Assembly: GCA_023101885.1 (NCBI GenBank)
Contig: JALPQD010000006.1
Location: 11,733,085 to 11,797,084 of the forward strand
DNA length: 64,000 bases
Reading direction: 5' to 3'
Source: Typhlomys cinereus
Lineage: Eukaryota > Chordata > Mammalia > Rodentia > Platacanthomyidae
In this document: positions 1 to 11,068 of the stretch, piece after piece
Position numbering within the stretch: the stretch's first letter is position 1
Layout of the letters: each line of letters begins with the position of its first letter
Position numbers and translations under genes: made by a program
Notes under the pieces: generated by a model
The model's input: only the letters and a program-made list of their open reading frames with translations
What the model was told of the DNA's origin: nothing
Databases searched by the model: none

Positions 1-314
1 GATTAATTATGTATGGGTGATTATACAAGACTTTGACCACTGGTGGTTTCATGCACGACAAAAGATTTCTATAAATTACATTTCAAGGGGGAGCCTTCTG
101 GCTGTGCCCCTCTGTATGCCATAGGTCTAGTCAAGTGAAAACAATCTAATGCCTTTCTCCTTAAAAACAAACAAACAAAGCAAAACAAGCAAACTCTTCT
201 CTCAATGTTTGCTCAAGTACAGTTATTGCACCAGAAATGACAGTCAATGAAGCAGTCTCTTTCCCTAGAAGTTCACAGTCCGTTGCAAGATAAGCAAATA
301 TTGTATTACTCTCT

Positions 315-600
315 TCACCGCAGTGCTGCCAACATTCTTTGCATGTATAAATTTAGTGCCAACTCTAACTTATTGCAGAGTCCACTGCTGTGGACATGCT
401 GTTTTCATAAACACCCAGGGTAACAAGCACGTGGCACTTGGACCATCTTGCTTAGTATGTGTTGTTGTCTCTAGAGTGCATGAGAGTTCCAGATACTCTG
501 GCAAGCTGCCTCATGTCCTTATTCGTGCACTTCCCATCTTGACTGTGCTGCCTGCACCTGTCTTTCTAGGCAGGATCGCCCTGTCTTTCTTGGGTGCCTT
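315..600 (-). mobile_element. Probable ancient L1 fragment (antisense)
   Basis: The wording around 320-350 (a tail-end 'reached by catching up in place' pattern: gctgccaacattctttgcatg) and 475-545 (gcatgagagttccagatact) resembles the antisense of an old mammalian L1 ORF2 3' region, which also appears near the right edge of the window. A 124-codon open frame starting at 323 runs through it, but its composition (many Cys/Leu/His) and lack of any known domain indicate chance. Divergence is high, so the call is tentative. Confidence 0.35.
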
Positions 601-654
601 CATTGTACTCACCATGCACTCCACGAATCCAGATGATTATCTCTTCGGAAAGTG

Positions 655-830
655 TGAACCAACACAATGGCAGTGCGCTTATCCTACAAATGTTTAATCA
701 ATTCAAGGTATTGCTGTCATGTAATATGACAGCAGGAATATGAAAGTGAACCTCTCCTGACCTCATGGAGCTCACATTTTTGTGGGAGCAAAGAGACTAA
801 ATAAAGGAGCAAAAATAAATATATCAATTT
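655..830. mobile_element. Possible L2 fragment
   Basis: The phrase cctcatggagctcacattt at 762-780, followed by A-rich sequence, matches the usual wording of ancient L2-derived sequence ('ccctcatggagcttacattctagtgg'). It is short and degraded. Confidence 0.35.
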
Positions 831-839
831 TCTCTTTCC

Positions 840-1532
840 CCCCTGCCCCTCTTTATCTGAAGTTTTGCTTTCTTTTTGATTACCTGTGGCCAACCAAAGT
901 TTGAAACACTAAGTGGAAAATCCCAAAAATAAACAATTCATAAGATTTAAATTGTATCTGTGATTGAGGTTCATATTCTCTTGCTCTTTTCCTCTTTGTC
1001 TAGAGTATTCTCCAAAGTATATGCCACTAGTCTGTTAGCTGTTTAGAAACCATCATGTGATCAATTTGAAAGGGAGATGGAAAACCCCAGAAGACAAGCC
1101 AACTTGATTATTTTAGAGAAGTAAATAATACAAGAAAAGTCTATATAATATTGAATTGAATCATTGAATCCATTGAATCGAAAGCTCTATTTCCATTGCT
1201 AAATAACAATAATAGAGACAGAAGATGGCACTGCCAGTCATCAAAGTCAAAGTGAGCACTCAGCATCAAATGATGGAATTGTGAAGATGAGACACAACAC
1301 TCTAGTAAAGAAATGCAAATGTGCATTTTATCTACATATTGAAATGCTCTACATGTTGAAAATTATTCTTGTGTTAGGAACACAGAAGCAGACAACAAGG
1401 TTAAGGTTGTGCTCTGGAGTCACTGCATTTTATGTTAGAGACAAGCAGATGCCAGGCACATACAATTCAGGGAAACAAAAGCAAAGAAAGGAGTATGATT
1501 GGATATTATCAGGGGCTTAGTCCTGTCTAAGC
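840..1532. other. Unique AT-rich interval, no gene seen
   Basis: No repeat, coding exon or regulatory element could be supported here. Short open frames at 1141-1326 (minus) and 1281-1520 (plus) overlap on opposite strands and have no recognisable domain. Confidence 0.5.
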
Positions 1533-1534
1533 AT

Positions 1535-1918
1535 TTTCACCTTGTGACTTGGATCATGAATGTCTCCTTAAAGTTCTTGCATAGAAGTCTCCATTCCCAG
1601 TAGATGGTACTACTGGGAAGGATGGGGATTTTAGAGAGTGGGTTAGCTGGAGGAACTAGGTCCTTGGGGGTTTTCCTGCAAGAGAATATATCGGGGTCCC
1701 AGTTTCTTTCCCCAGTCTGCTTCTTGATCATCCTGAGGTGAGTGATTTTGTCTGTCACACAATTCCTCCATAACGTTCTTCAGGGTCACAGGCCCAAACC
1801 ATTGGAACCAAGTGACTATAAACATAATTATCTAAAGCTGTGAGCCAAAATAAATCTTTCCTCCCTAGAGTGGTGATCTAAGGTATTTTGCCCTCCTCCC
1901 ATGGGAAGCACACTAACA
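1535..1918 (+). mobile_element. MLT1-type MaLR LTR, degraded
   Basis: The order of landmarks matches a MaLR (non-autonomous ERVL relative) LTR: cttggatcatgaatgtctcc near the start, a gaggaactaggtccttggg block, ctgaggtgagtgattttgtctg in the middle, cacaggcccaaaccattggaa, and ctgtgagccaaaataaatct with an AATAAA polyadenylation signal near 1850, followed by ggtattttg. No internal region or target duplication could be defined, so it is an old solo LTR. Confidence 0.6.
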
Positions 1919-2820
1919 TTTGGCATGTAAAAGAATCTTTTGATATTTTCAATTTTGTTAATTTTGCAGTCTTTTTAGTTGAAGTTGAGTTTTGGATACT
2001 GTCTGGAATCTCCAGAGTCAATTCTTCTGAGTGAAGCAGATGATTGAGTCATTTAATTATGGTTGGAGTCAAAATATGATTACAAAGAAATAAGTTGCCT
2101 GTGTAGCTCATTAGCTGGTTTTGGATAAAATGTGCAGAAGGCATTTCAAAAATGCTTTGAGTTCCTGCCATAGGATAAGTGTTCCAATAAACGAATAATC
2201 TGACTATCACTATCGGGAACCTCTCTCGATGACTGCTTTGAAGTCCAGCTCTGTTGTTTTTCTGAAAGTTGCATTAGTTTGTAATCACATCCAATAAAGC
2301 TGTTTAAAAGTCACATTATATGTAACACATGCTTTTAGCCAAAATCCATTGCAACAACATTCACAGATAAAATGTGATACTCAAAATGAGTTAAGAGGTT
2401 GAAATTAAATTTTAAATATATCAGAAAACAGTTTAGAGTCTTAGATTTATTTTTATTTAAATCTAGAGTATGAAAAATTGTACAAAGTATGTGGTCTCTT
2501 TACAAATTTGTATTGATGGTCGTTGACAAAAATATGGTCACTTAACTATCAGGAAAATTCAGAGTCCAGGTCAATAAATATTAGTTAACACACTAAAGAC
2601 AAGAAAAACAGCTTGTATTGAAAAATATAACTCTAACGAGAAAGCACCTCACCTTATTTGGACATTACATTTGATCAGTGGCTGAGATTTGTTGTGCCAG
2701 TAAGAAGATGGCACAAAATTATTAGGCAAACACCCCTGAGACTAGAATTTGAGGTGCACTACTTACTCATGTGATTCAGGCAGACTGTGAGCATTCCTGA
2801 GCTTTATCATAACAGCTATA
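1919..2820. other. Unique AT-rich interval, no gene seen
   Basis: Sequence with no recognised repeat, no long open frame and no exon-like signal. Confidence 0.5.
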
Positions 2821-2825
2821 AAAAG

Positions 2826-2912
2826 GGTGGCACACACATGTAACACTTGGAAAACAGAGACAGGAGGATTGCCATAGTTTGAGATCAATCAGACCCATTT
2901 CAGGGAAAAAAA
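2826..2912 (+). mobile_element. B1-like SINE fragment
   Basis: The series gtggcacacacatgtaacac, tggaaaacagagacaggagg and atagtttgagatcaa, followed by a run of nine A residues, is the diverged order of a 7SL-derived B1 SINE (GTGGCNCACGCCTGTAATCC, GAGGCAGGAGGAT, AGTTTGAG). The copy is truncated and old. Confidence 0.55.
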
Positions 2913-3127
2913 AATTATTATGTGATCAATAGAGCCATTTTCTTCTCAAAATGATTTTTGAAGAGTGCCTCATGGTTCAAACAACAGAGACACTGCATCT
3001 AAGTGAAGTAAACAATTAGAAAATTATCAGTTCATCAGAGTAAAATTTGCTAATGTCAAGTAAGCTTCTGAGTTGATTTGCTCTGGAAATTCTATATTTT
3101 TTTTGGTTTGTTATTAATATAGCACAA

Positions 3128-3420
3128 TATATAGCTATGAAATTTACCATTTAATCATTTTTAGCATATAACTCAGTGACTTTCTGGACCTCCACATCCT
3201 TAAGCAGCCACAATGACTGCTCAGCTTTTTCTTCAGCCCACACTGAAAATCTGAGCCTGTTAAACACTAACTCAGCTTTCTCCCTTTCCTTAGTGTCCAT
3301 AAAAAAGTACTGGCCTGCTCTCCATCTCTTTCAATTTGACTCTGAGTTGTCATTGTTAATGTATGTAATGAGCTTACCACAATACTAAAACTCCGCTACA
3401 GGAGACATTCATAATCAAGA
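3128..3420. mobile_element. Possible ancient L1 3'-region fragment
   Basis: Between 3135 and 3300 the text (atgaaatttaccatttaatc, then actcagtgac, then acactgaaaatctgagcct) resembles a common old mammalian L1-derived repeat that begins 'aaatttaccattttaaccattttt'. It is strongly diverged and the orientation was not fixed. Confidence 0.35.
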
Positions 3421-3435
3421 CCTCATCCATATCAT

Positions 3436-3449
3436 CCACCAGGGGGCTA
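3436..3449 (+). promoter_or_regulatory. Candidate CTCF-binding core
   Basis: CCACCAGGGGGCTA matches the CTCF core CCASYAGRKGGCRS at 12 of 14 positions. This is a motif match only; no conservation or chromatin data support occupancy. Confidence 0.3.
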
Positions 3450-3559
3450 AGAACAGAGACCAGTGAGAAAACACAGGCAGAACAGAAGTGCTAAGTACCA
3501 AGCATAAAGAGAAATGATTAGAAAATAGGAATTTCTCCTATGAACTGTTTTGCTGCCAA

Positions 3560-4215
3560 TCATCACTAGGCCAGAAAGCACAACAGAGAATCTGCTTTCT
3601 GTCTTCTGTCTGTTTTGGCCTCCATGCCTTCAGCAGTCATGCAATTGGTCTTTGAGACTGCAGACTCCCCCTCCTCAATTCATCCCACAAATGACTATAA
3701 TTATACATTTTCCTGAAACGTCAGTGCTTCATCCTTGCAGTAAATTCCTCAGCATTTTCCCCATCACCCACAACATGTTAATGAGGCTTTCCTTCTATGA
3801 TGGGTTTTGCATGCACTGAGTTGGCTTCCCCATCATGCATGCCTACGCTGCAGCCTAGTGTGCTCACCCTGCATCACCACCCTCTCTCACATGCTGTCAT
3901 CTATGGTTGTGCTGTTCCCTCCATCTGGAAAACCCCCATCTTTCCACTGCACCTGTGTGACTAATTTTTATTCATTCTTGAAGATGGCTCAAATGACATA
4001 TATATATAATTCTTGGAAGAATTTTCTGAGCCCTCCCCAAACAGAAGTTGGAACCCTTCTTTGCACCTGCTCTTAACCACGGCCACCATTTTTAGTTGTG
4101 TTTTTACCATGAACACTAAGCAACTTGAAAGCAAAAACTACATCCTCAGGATCTAGTACAATGACTAGTAGGCAGTAAACTCTCATTTAGAATCTGTTGA
4201 ATAAATGATATAACA
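3560..4215 (+). mobile_element. L2 LINE 3' end
   Basis: The right half follows the L2 3' order: ccctccatctggaaaacccc (3917), cattcttgaagatggctcaa (3972, compare 'catccttcaagacccagctcaa'), ttttctgagccctcccc (4021), then a block like 'agcaccttgagggcagggac', and finally tctgttgaataaatgat ending near 4210, the classic L2 terminus. The left part (3560-3840) is less certain. Short open frames here are chance frames in an ancient LINE. Confidence 0.6.
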
Positions 4216-4930
4216 AATGCATGCATATTCAATTTTTTTCATTCAAAACAGCATTTCAAAATAAACCAAGAATACAAAATAAACTCAAAACAACCAACTT
4301 TTTTTACTTTATTCTGAAAATGGCGATTTGAAGTTAAGCAATCACTATGTGTTAAATATAAATGTGAGAATCTCTGGTTACACTTAGGTAATTGTTTCAT
4401 CATGCTAATTCTACAATTAGTATTATTTTTAGATATATTTTATGTCTATGTAACCCAATGTTCAAGTAGAAATATATGTTGATATATCTATTTACATGTA
4501 TGTTCACACAGACACATATATAAATCATCATATTTGTATGATTCACACTTAGCACTCAGATTTTTCTCAATGATTCGTCTTCTGAGTTCTATTCTGCATG
4601 GAATAGTTTTCATTCTCAGTGCACACAATGAGATGTTTTTCACTCTGTGGCTGCTGTGCTTTCAAACATAAACCATATTGTGAAATGAGGTAGTGTAACT
4701 TCCTAGGGTGAGTAATGGAAAGCATTGTAACTTCTGCTTTTCCCTTTCTTTAATAACTGGATCCAAAAGAAGCCAGTTGCCATCATTCTGGTAGCAGACT
4801 TCCAGCAGCCCCTAGGAGAGCTCTCTGTGCTGCAGAAATTAGGTATCATAACAGCTAGCGATGACCCATCTTCAGTGTGGGTGGGACACCTTACCATTCA
4901 GCCATTGGGAGTTCTAATCAACCTTTTTTT
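4216..4930. other. Unique AT-rich interval, no gene seen
   Basis: Contains short T-rich and A-rich runs, and an alternating-purine/pyrimidine patch near 4500-4525. No repeat family or coding exon recognised. Confidence 0.5.
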
Positions 4931-4934
4931 TTGT

Positions 4935-4985
4935 AAAGCAGTGCTACCATGGAAACACTCTACCACTGAGGATATACATATACTC
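4935..4985 (-). mobile_element. ID-like SINE fragment
   Basis: The stretch ctctaccactgaggatatac is the antisense of the tRNA-Ala-derived ID element head (ATAGCTCAGTGGTAGAG). Only about 50 bp remain. Confidence 0.4.
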
Positions 4986-5027
4986 AGTCTTTTTATTTAA
5001 TTATTATTAATGCAACCTCTTTAATAT

Positions 5028-5165
5028 TTAATTTTTTTAGACAGGATCTTGTAAAGTTGCCCAGATTGGCTTTAAACTCACTTTTTAGTACAGACAAGTA
5101 CAAACTTGTGACTTCTTGCCTCAGCCTCCTGGGTAGCTGGGATTAAAGGCCTGTCCCTCTGGCCT
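5028..5165 (-). mobile_element. B1-like (7SL-derived) SINE
   Basis: On the minus strand this reads as a B1/Alu-type monomer. The plus strand shows the poly-T start, acaggatcttgtaaagttgc, ccagattggctttaaactca and the diagnostic gcctcagcctcctgggtagc / tgggattaaaggc at the other end. The right half of an Alu is absent, as expected of a rodent-type monomer. Confidence 0.75.
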
Positions 5166-5206
5166 GCTGATCTGTAACCTCTTAAGAGAGCCTTAGTAGA
5201 GAAACA

Positions 5207-5500
5207 CCTGCATACCCATGCTTCTTCTGGTTCTATTCACAATCATAGAGTTTTAATATCAGCCTGGTGCTCATCAACAGATAAGATGGCAAAGAACATG
5301 TGGTATACATTCATCAAGAGAATATATTATACATGCATATTAACAAGAAAATTATGTTGTCGGCGAGAAATGGATGGGACTAGAGATAATTGTAATAAGC
5401 AAAGTAAGTCATACTCAGTAAAATATTATTTTCAGTTACATGGAAGTAGAAGGGGGAACTATTAGCAAAGGAAACTGGGCAAAGGGACAATGAGAATGAG
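5207..5500 (+). mobile_element. L1 ORF2 3'-end fragment
   Basis: The text follows the conserved end of L1 ORF2: ctattcacaatcatagagtt, cctggtgctcatcaacagat, aaagaacatgtggtatacat, gaaatggatgggactagaga and aagcaaagtaagtcatactc. Stops and indels interrupt the frame, so it is a dead 5'-truncated copy. Confidence 0.65.
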
Positions 5501-5984
5501 ATTTTTATTAGAGTGTAAATGCGGTCAAAGTATATTAAATGCTCAAGTGAAAATGTTCCAGTGAAACTCATTATTTCATAAAACAAATATGTTAATAAAA
5601 GAAGCTATGTTTTAAGCAACTAAGTGCCTAAATGTACTATTCATTTTGTTAGAAGTATATTTTGTCATATATGTTTCATATAATAAATAAAGTGTTTAGA
5701 AAATCAATGTGAGCAATGTATCTTGCCCAATAAACTGTGTAAGCAGGGTTCACATTCAGTGGAAATAAACCATATGTTCTTGCCTGAGTTTTTCCACTTC
5801 TTCCTGAATTTTGCAGACAGTTTTTAAAAGAACAATTGTATGAAGTTCAAAAAATTCAGACCTAAAAATAAAACAAAAGAAAGGAATAACCCCAGCAGAC
5901 ATTCTTTCCTAACCTTAAACCTTTTTGCCCCCACTACTCTTATTTTATGGTCACAACTTCTTTGCTTTTATTTATAACTTACCA
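5501..5984. other. Unique interval, no gene seen
   Basis: No repeat family or exon recognised. AT-rich overall. Confidence 0.5.
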
Positions 5985-6345
5985 TGCATTGAGATTTGAA
6001 TGCAAAATGTCTCCTACAGGCTCCCACAGCTCATGTGTCTGAACACTTGATCACCAGCTGCTAGTGCTATCTGGGAAGCTTGTGGAATTTTTAGGAAGTG
6101 AAGCTTGGCTGTAGGAAATATGTCACTAGGGGGAACTGAAGGTTTGATAACCCAACCCCACTTCCTGCTCACTCTGTTTGTTTAGTATGGATACAATGTA
6201 AGTCAGATTCCTGTGCCGCACATCATATCTTCACTGCCATAATAGACCTTATCCTTCTGGATCTGTAAGCCTAAACAAGCCCTTTATCCCTTAAATGCTT
6301 TTGTTAGGCTATTTTATCCTAGCAACAGAAATTAACTAAAAGACC
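5985..6345 (+). mobile_element. MaLR (ORR1/MLT1-like) LTR
   Basis: It begins near gagatttgaatgcaaaatgt and passes through cccacagctcatgtgtctga. It ends with agcctaaacaagccctttat, cccttaaatgcttttgttag and agcaacagaaattaact, the standard 3' end of rodent MaLR LTRs (spliced-mRNA-like AATAAA position degraded to aacaag). No target duplication was found. Confidence 0.6.
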
Positions 6346-6715
6346 AACTGAATATTAGACTTTGTATCTTATGATTTTTTATCTGCTTCCATTTCAGCTG
6401 TATAGTGTTAGATACTTGAAATAGTAAAGTAGGAAGTGATTCTATGTGGTGAACATGGTCCTAGAGATAACAGCTGTAAGTTAGCAAGAAGTGTGTAAAG
6501 TCCTTTATGATGACTTGACTTTCTAAAGGGGTTATTCTGGCAAAGTGGAAATCACTCAGGAAAGCTGTTCCAAAATTCCTGACTTACAAAAACTGATTTT
6601 GTGAAATACATATCTATTGTGATTCTAAGTTTAGGGACATTGTATTTAAGAGTTAATAAATTATATATATATAAATAAAATGTAGTGAATGAAGAAGGGA
6701 CATTTCTGTTAGGGA
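6346..6715. other. Unique AT-rich interval
   Basis: Holds an (AT)-rich run near 6661-6678. No gene or repeat family recognised. Confidence 0.5.
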
Positions 6716-7072
6716 TGTATTACAGTTACTGGTTTTTTTGCTGCTGCATGACAATATTCATATACAACTCAAGGGCGAAAGGGAGATTTTGTTTAGCTTA
6801 TGATTCCAGAAAGCTTATAGCCCACTATGGTAAGAATCACATATGGCTTGAGGCAGAAATCGGAGGATGGTTCAGGTCACTGCAGCAGTCAGGCAGACAG
6901 AGAGAGCAAGAGCAAACTGCAGAAGCAGGATTTCCAAAACTCAGAGCCACCTGTTGTGACCTGCTTTCCTCTAACAAGGCTCCACCTCCTAAAGGTGCCA
7001 CAACTTTCCTAAACATAGTTCCGACAAAGGATGCAAAAGCTGTGGGGGAAAACTCACATTCAAACTGTGACA
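6716..7072 (-). mobile_element. Older MaLR LTR, same family as the element at 9286-11419
   Basis: The plus strand starts tgtattacagttactgg and ends caaactgtgaca. Inside are agggcgaaagggagattttg, gcttatgattccagaaagc, ccacctcctaaaggtgccac and caaactgtgac, in the same order as the LTRs at 9286-9639 and 11069-11419 but much more diverged and with different middle sequence. The open frame of 137 codons at 6685-7098 crosses it and is incidental. Confidence 0.65.
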
Positions 7073-7082
7073 GGAGGCTGAC

Positions 7083-8040
7083 ATTTCGAAAAAAATAATA
7101 AAGGAAGAATTTAAGAAAGAAACTGATGGTAAAGCAACTTCAAATTTCCTATGGAGACATAAAAGACCTAGGGTAGTAAAAGCAATCTTAAATAATAAAA
7201 ATTCCACTGGAGGTATCACCACACCAAACCTTAAAGTTTACCATAAAGCCATCGTAATAAAAACAGCATGGTCCTAGCTCCAAAAAGGAGACACAGGTCA
7301 ATGAATTAGAACTGAAGATTCAAATAGAAGTGCACACACCACAGTCAACTGATCTTTGACATAGGTGCAAAAAAAAATCCATTGGAAAAAGGACAGCAAT
7401 CTTCAATAAATGGCACTGAAAAAAATTGGACATCTACATATAGACAAATGAAAATGGACTCTTATTTTTCTCCCTGCACAAAAATCAACTCCAAATGGAT
7501 CAAAAATCCCAATGTTAGATCAGAGACTATAAAACTCCTAGAAGAAAAAATAGGGAATACCCTCAAATTGATTGACCTTGGCCAGCATTCCTCAATAGGA
7601 CCCCAAAGACACAGAAAATAAGTCCCATACTAAGCAAGTGGGACTATATGAAATTAGAAAGCTCTTGCTCAGCAAAAGAGATTATTAAACAAACAAAAGG
7701 GCAACCTACAGAATGGGAGAGCATCTTCACTAACCTCACATCCAAGAAAGGACTAATATCCAGAGTACACAAAGAACTTCAAAAATATATAGAACTGAAA
7801 AGAAAGTTCTCATAAGACAAAATTTAAATGACTAACAACTAGATGCTCAAGAGTCATCAAATGACTAATGAAAATGTGTTACCTATATACAATGTGGGAA
7901 GGAGTGGGAATATTATTCAGCTGTCAGGAAAGATGAAGGAATGAAATTTGCCAGTAAATGGATGGAACTAGAAGAAATCATACAGACGTAGAAAGACAGA
8001 CACTGCATATTTTCCCTTATAAGTCGATCCTAGCATTAAA
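7083..8040 (+). pseudogene. L1 ORF2 C-terminal remnant (broken)
   Basis: L1 ORF2 encodes the endonuclease/reverse transcriptase that copies L1 and SINE RNA into the genome; only its C-terminal part, downstream of the RT domain, remains here. Recognisable pieces are the acctagggtagtaaaagcaa / aggtatcaccacaccaaacc start, the tgatctttgacataggtgc block near 7350, the open stretch at 7382-7621 (peptide IKLLEEKIGNTLKLI), caacctacagaatgggagag near 7702, and atggatggaactagaagaaa near 7957. Several stops and frameshifts separate these blocks, for example the stop at 7619-7621. No endonuclease or RT catalytic residues are present. It cannot encode an active protein. Confidence 0.8.
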
Positions 8041-8104
8041 CCCTCAGTTTGATGGAATGAAACAGAAACTCTTACAGCACCCACAAACACAAAGGAACAC
8101 ATGC

Positions 8105-8127
8105 TGGGGGTGGGGTGGGGTGGGATG
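8105..8127 (+). repeat. G-rich tract in L1 3'UTR
   Basis: Four runs of four to five G separated by single T residues, then GGG. Such tracts are typical of mammalian L1 3'UTRs and can fold as G-quadruplexes. Confidence 0.7.
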
Positions 8128-9285
8128 GAAAAAGTTTCCAAAAGAGCAGTAACAAAAGAACATGGGTAAACAGTTAAAAAAGACTTTTATGTAAGTAAAG
8201 TCTTAATAGAGAGGGAAGAACAGGAATAAGATGTAGTAGAGAGTGATAACGAACAACCTGCTTACTAATCCCTAACCCCCTTCCCCTCAATGATAGGGAA
8301 CCCACAGTCTAAACAACAGTGGGTGGGGAGAAAACTGACAGTAGACAGAATCAGATGTCTCAATACAAACACCCTAGAGGAAAGTTCCATCTAAACACAT
8401 CTCATTTAATCTTTAGATGAGAAAAGATCTCAACATCCAAATAGGACATAGCCTGGTGCAATGGAAGAGCAGTGAAATAGACAACTACAAGCAACCAGGA
8501 TGCAGAGTACCAGCGACCCTGAAATGCTCAACAGGAATCAGACAAACCAAATCTCTTCCCATCCTAAGGCTCAGGGAATCTTGTGGAAGAGGGGACAGTA
8601 AGAGTGTAAGAACCTAAAGATGGGTAGGTCTACCACTGACCAGGACATGCTACTCAAGACAGGGCTGCAGGAACTCACTGAAGTGAGACTTGTCCTCACC
8701 AAACCTGCCCAATGGCTGACATATTAACATAGACTAACAAGGAACTCAGGGGAAATAATTAAATGCAGTGAGAACCATAGGGGCTAGGGTTAGATGGGTG
8801 AATGGGAGTGCACCTATCAGTGTGGTTTACCCAGGAAGGGCCACTTAATCTGCCACAAAAGCCTGAGCCCCTACTAGAGCAGACAATCCAAAGGGAACCC
8901 TGGGTCCCATAGAAGCAGACAGACAGGAGGATGGGAGGGAGTGGGATGGATTGATGAAGGGAAGGATGAGAAAAGACAGGGAGAGGGAAGGGGGAGGAAA
9001 GTGGGAGGGAGCAGGGACAACCACTCATTATGATTATAAAATTAGAAAAAAAAATAAATAATTTTTAAAAAGAAAGCAAATGAAAATCATCCAAAAAATT
9101 AATGGAATTGACTCCATTGCTTGGCTACAAAGAAGACATCAACCAGGAAGAATTTTCTTGTACAAAATCAAGACACCCGAGGGTACTTATACTGAAATAG
9201 TGACTATATGCTGCAGCAGGAACTCGGGCACATGAAAGATCAGACAACCCTATTGCACTCAGTGGGACACATGAACAAGAGGGGG

Positions 9286-9639
9286 TGTAACAGTTACTCT
9301 TAACTATTGCTGTGAGAGAATACTCAAAGTCGATCAACTTAAGAGAGAAAGGGAGGTTTATTCAGCTTATGGTTCCAGAGAGGAGGCAGTTTCTCAAAGC
9401 AGAGGCAGCATGGCTGGCTGGTCAAGCTGGAGGAGGCTAAGTCACTGCAGACATCTTGGAAGCTGAGAGCTGCAGATTGCTTGCAGCAAAGGAAGACTTT
9501 TCCTGGAGGTAGGGTGGGACTAATCCACCTCAAGGCCCACCCCTTGTGACTGCCTTCCTCCAGCTAGACTCCACCTCTCAAGGTGCCATGACCTTGCCAA
9601 ACACATGAGACTGTGGGAGACACATTTCAAACCATGACA
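9286..9639 (-). repeat. 3' LTR of the MaLR element
   Basis: 354 bp, direct repeat of 11069-11419 with matching TG...CA termini. The polyadenylation signal AATAAA reads on the minus strand near 9355. Confidence 0.88.
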
Positions 9640-11045
9640 TTCCATCCTTGGTCCCCACAGGCTCATTGCCATCTCATTATATAAACCATACTCAGTCCAA
9701 CTTTAAAAGTCTCCATAGACTACATGGTAGTCCCAACAGTCCAAAAGTCCAAAGTCCAAAGCCTCCTATAAAATCAAAAGACAAGTTACATACTTCTAAC
9801 ATACAATGGCACAGAATAAACATTCCCATTCCAAAAGGAAGGAATGGGGGCATACCCAGGAAAGATGGGTCCATAACAAGACCAAAAAACAGCAGGACAA
9901 ACTCCAAATCTTGTAGCTCCAAGTCCAACAGGTGAGCCTCTTGTTGAAATCATCTCAGTTCCAAAGAGCTTTGGTTCCACCCCTCCAATGCAACTGCCCA
10001 TAGAATACGTTGCTCTCTTGAGCTGGCTCCTCCCAGAGTATACAGCTCTCCTTGGCAGGTGTCCCACGTTGTTTCTGGAATCTCTAACATCTTTACTTCT
10101 CAATGGCAAACCAGGCTTTAACTCCACAGCACAAACTGCCCTTCTTGGGCCTCTAAACTGTAGTCTTCTTGCCTCATGATGCTTGGATTCTGCCAATTTT
10201 TGAAATCTTGGAGGAGGACTCCATGATCTCCTCCCTCTTGCATCACTGATGCCTCTAAAACCAGAACCACGTGGACGACTTTGCCAAGACTGGCCCCCTT
10301 GAATCACAGCTGATTCTGCTTCTCTATGCTGGCCATGTCTTTCATTCCTGGGCAGTTGCCTGGTAAGAGAAACCAACTTTTGCTTTGGAACTCCACCCTT
10401 TAGCTCCTGAGGATTTTGCCCTCAAGCTAGGACCTCTCCTATTATTCAAATTAAGAGCAGGCTTTGATTTACAAATGGAGCTTATCTTTTTAACAGCCAT
10501 TTTGTTCTCTGCTTCTTCCTGGTTCAACTCTTGAAGTTTGCCATTGCTTCTTCCTGCCTGATTCTTTGCTCTTTTTAATAACTCTGAAGACAACTAAAAA
10601 GTAGCCATATCACATTGTCAAGACTACATTGCTTTGAAATTTCCTCTGCCAAGCACTCCAGCTTAATTTCAGGCAAACTTTCAGGATGAGGGCAAAACTT
10701 CACTAAACTCTCAGCCAACACATGGTTCCATGTGTCACTCATCCAGTTGCAAACACAGTCTCTGTTCCCCTCTGGACCATCACAAGCTGGGCTTCCACTG
10801 TCTGTGTCTCTCACAGTATTGCTCTCCTCTGAGCTCTTACAAGAAAGGCCCATTTGGCCCTCTTGCTCAGATGCAAAGACTTTCTTAACACAAAGTCCCA
10901 AAGTTCTCCACATTTCTCCCAACAAACAGTTCCAAAGGCACACTAGCCAAATCACAGCCTTGGCCATACTTTTGGGTACCAACTTCTCTCAGCTTCACAA
11001 ACAATTTCATGTTGTGATACCAGCTATTTTTAATCTCACAGCAAT
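9640..11045 (-). pseudogene. MaLR internal region, gag-like remnant, no pol
   Basis: About 1.4 kb between primer-binding site and 3' LTR, the usual MaLR internal length. The longest minus-strand open frames are 135 codons (10575-10982), 83 codons (10342-10593) and 196 codons (9786-10376), so an ancestral frame is plausibly broken by stops and shifts. None shows a protease, reverse transcriptase, integrase or envelope motif. MaLR internal sequences are known to contain only a weakly gag-like frame, and mobilisation relied on proteins supplied by ERVL elements. The last ~20 nt before the 3' LTR are purine-rich on the minus strand and may be the polypurine tract. Confidence 0.65.
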
Positions 11046-11063
11046 ACCCCACTCCTGGTACCA
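11046..11063 (-). other. Primer-binding site (tRNA-Leu)
   Basis: Minus strand reads TGGTACCAGGAGTGGGGT, the 18-nt complement of a tRNA-Leu 3' end including CCA. It sits 5 nt inside the LTR, where reverse transcription of an LTR element is primed. Leu priming is characteristic of ERVL/MaLR. Confidence 0.85.
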
Positions 11064-11068
11064 GTTTC

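Larger units (their letters stand above)
7083..9062 (+). mobile_element. 5'-truncated L1 retrotransposon (ORF2 end + 3'UTR)
   Basis: Covers the last ~300 codons of L1 ORF2 (to about 8040) followed by about 1 kb of 3'UTR. The UTR contains a G-rich block at 8105-8127, a purine-rich stretch around 8930-9010, and a terminal ttataaaattagaaaaaaaa A-rich tail near 9035-9060. Related 3'UTRs lie at 47540-47835 and 60365-60560. It abuts the MaLR LTR ending at 7072. The 5' end is missing, which is the common outcome of incomplete target-primed reverse transcription. Confidence 0.85.

Noticed and set aside
6716..7077. 5-bp target duplication around the older MaLR LTR
   Set aside because: The flanks AGGGA and GGAGG do not match without shifting, so no duplication is claimed.
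6685..7098. 137-codon plus-strand frame
   Set aside because: It covers an antisense MaLR LTR (6716-7072) and has no protein domain.
9786..10376. 196-codon minus-strand frame as a host gene
   Set aside because: It lies wholly inside the internal region of the MaLR element and is at best a gag-like remnant.
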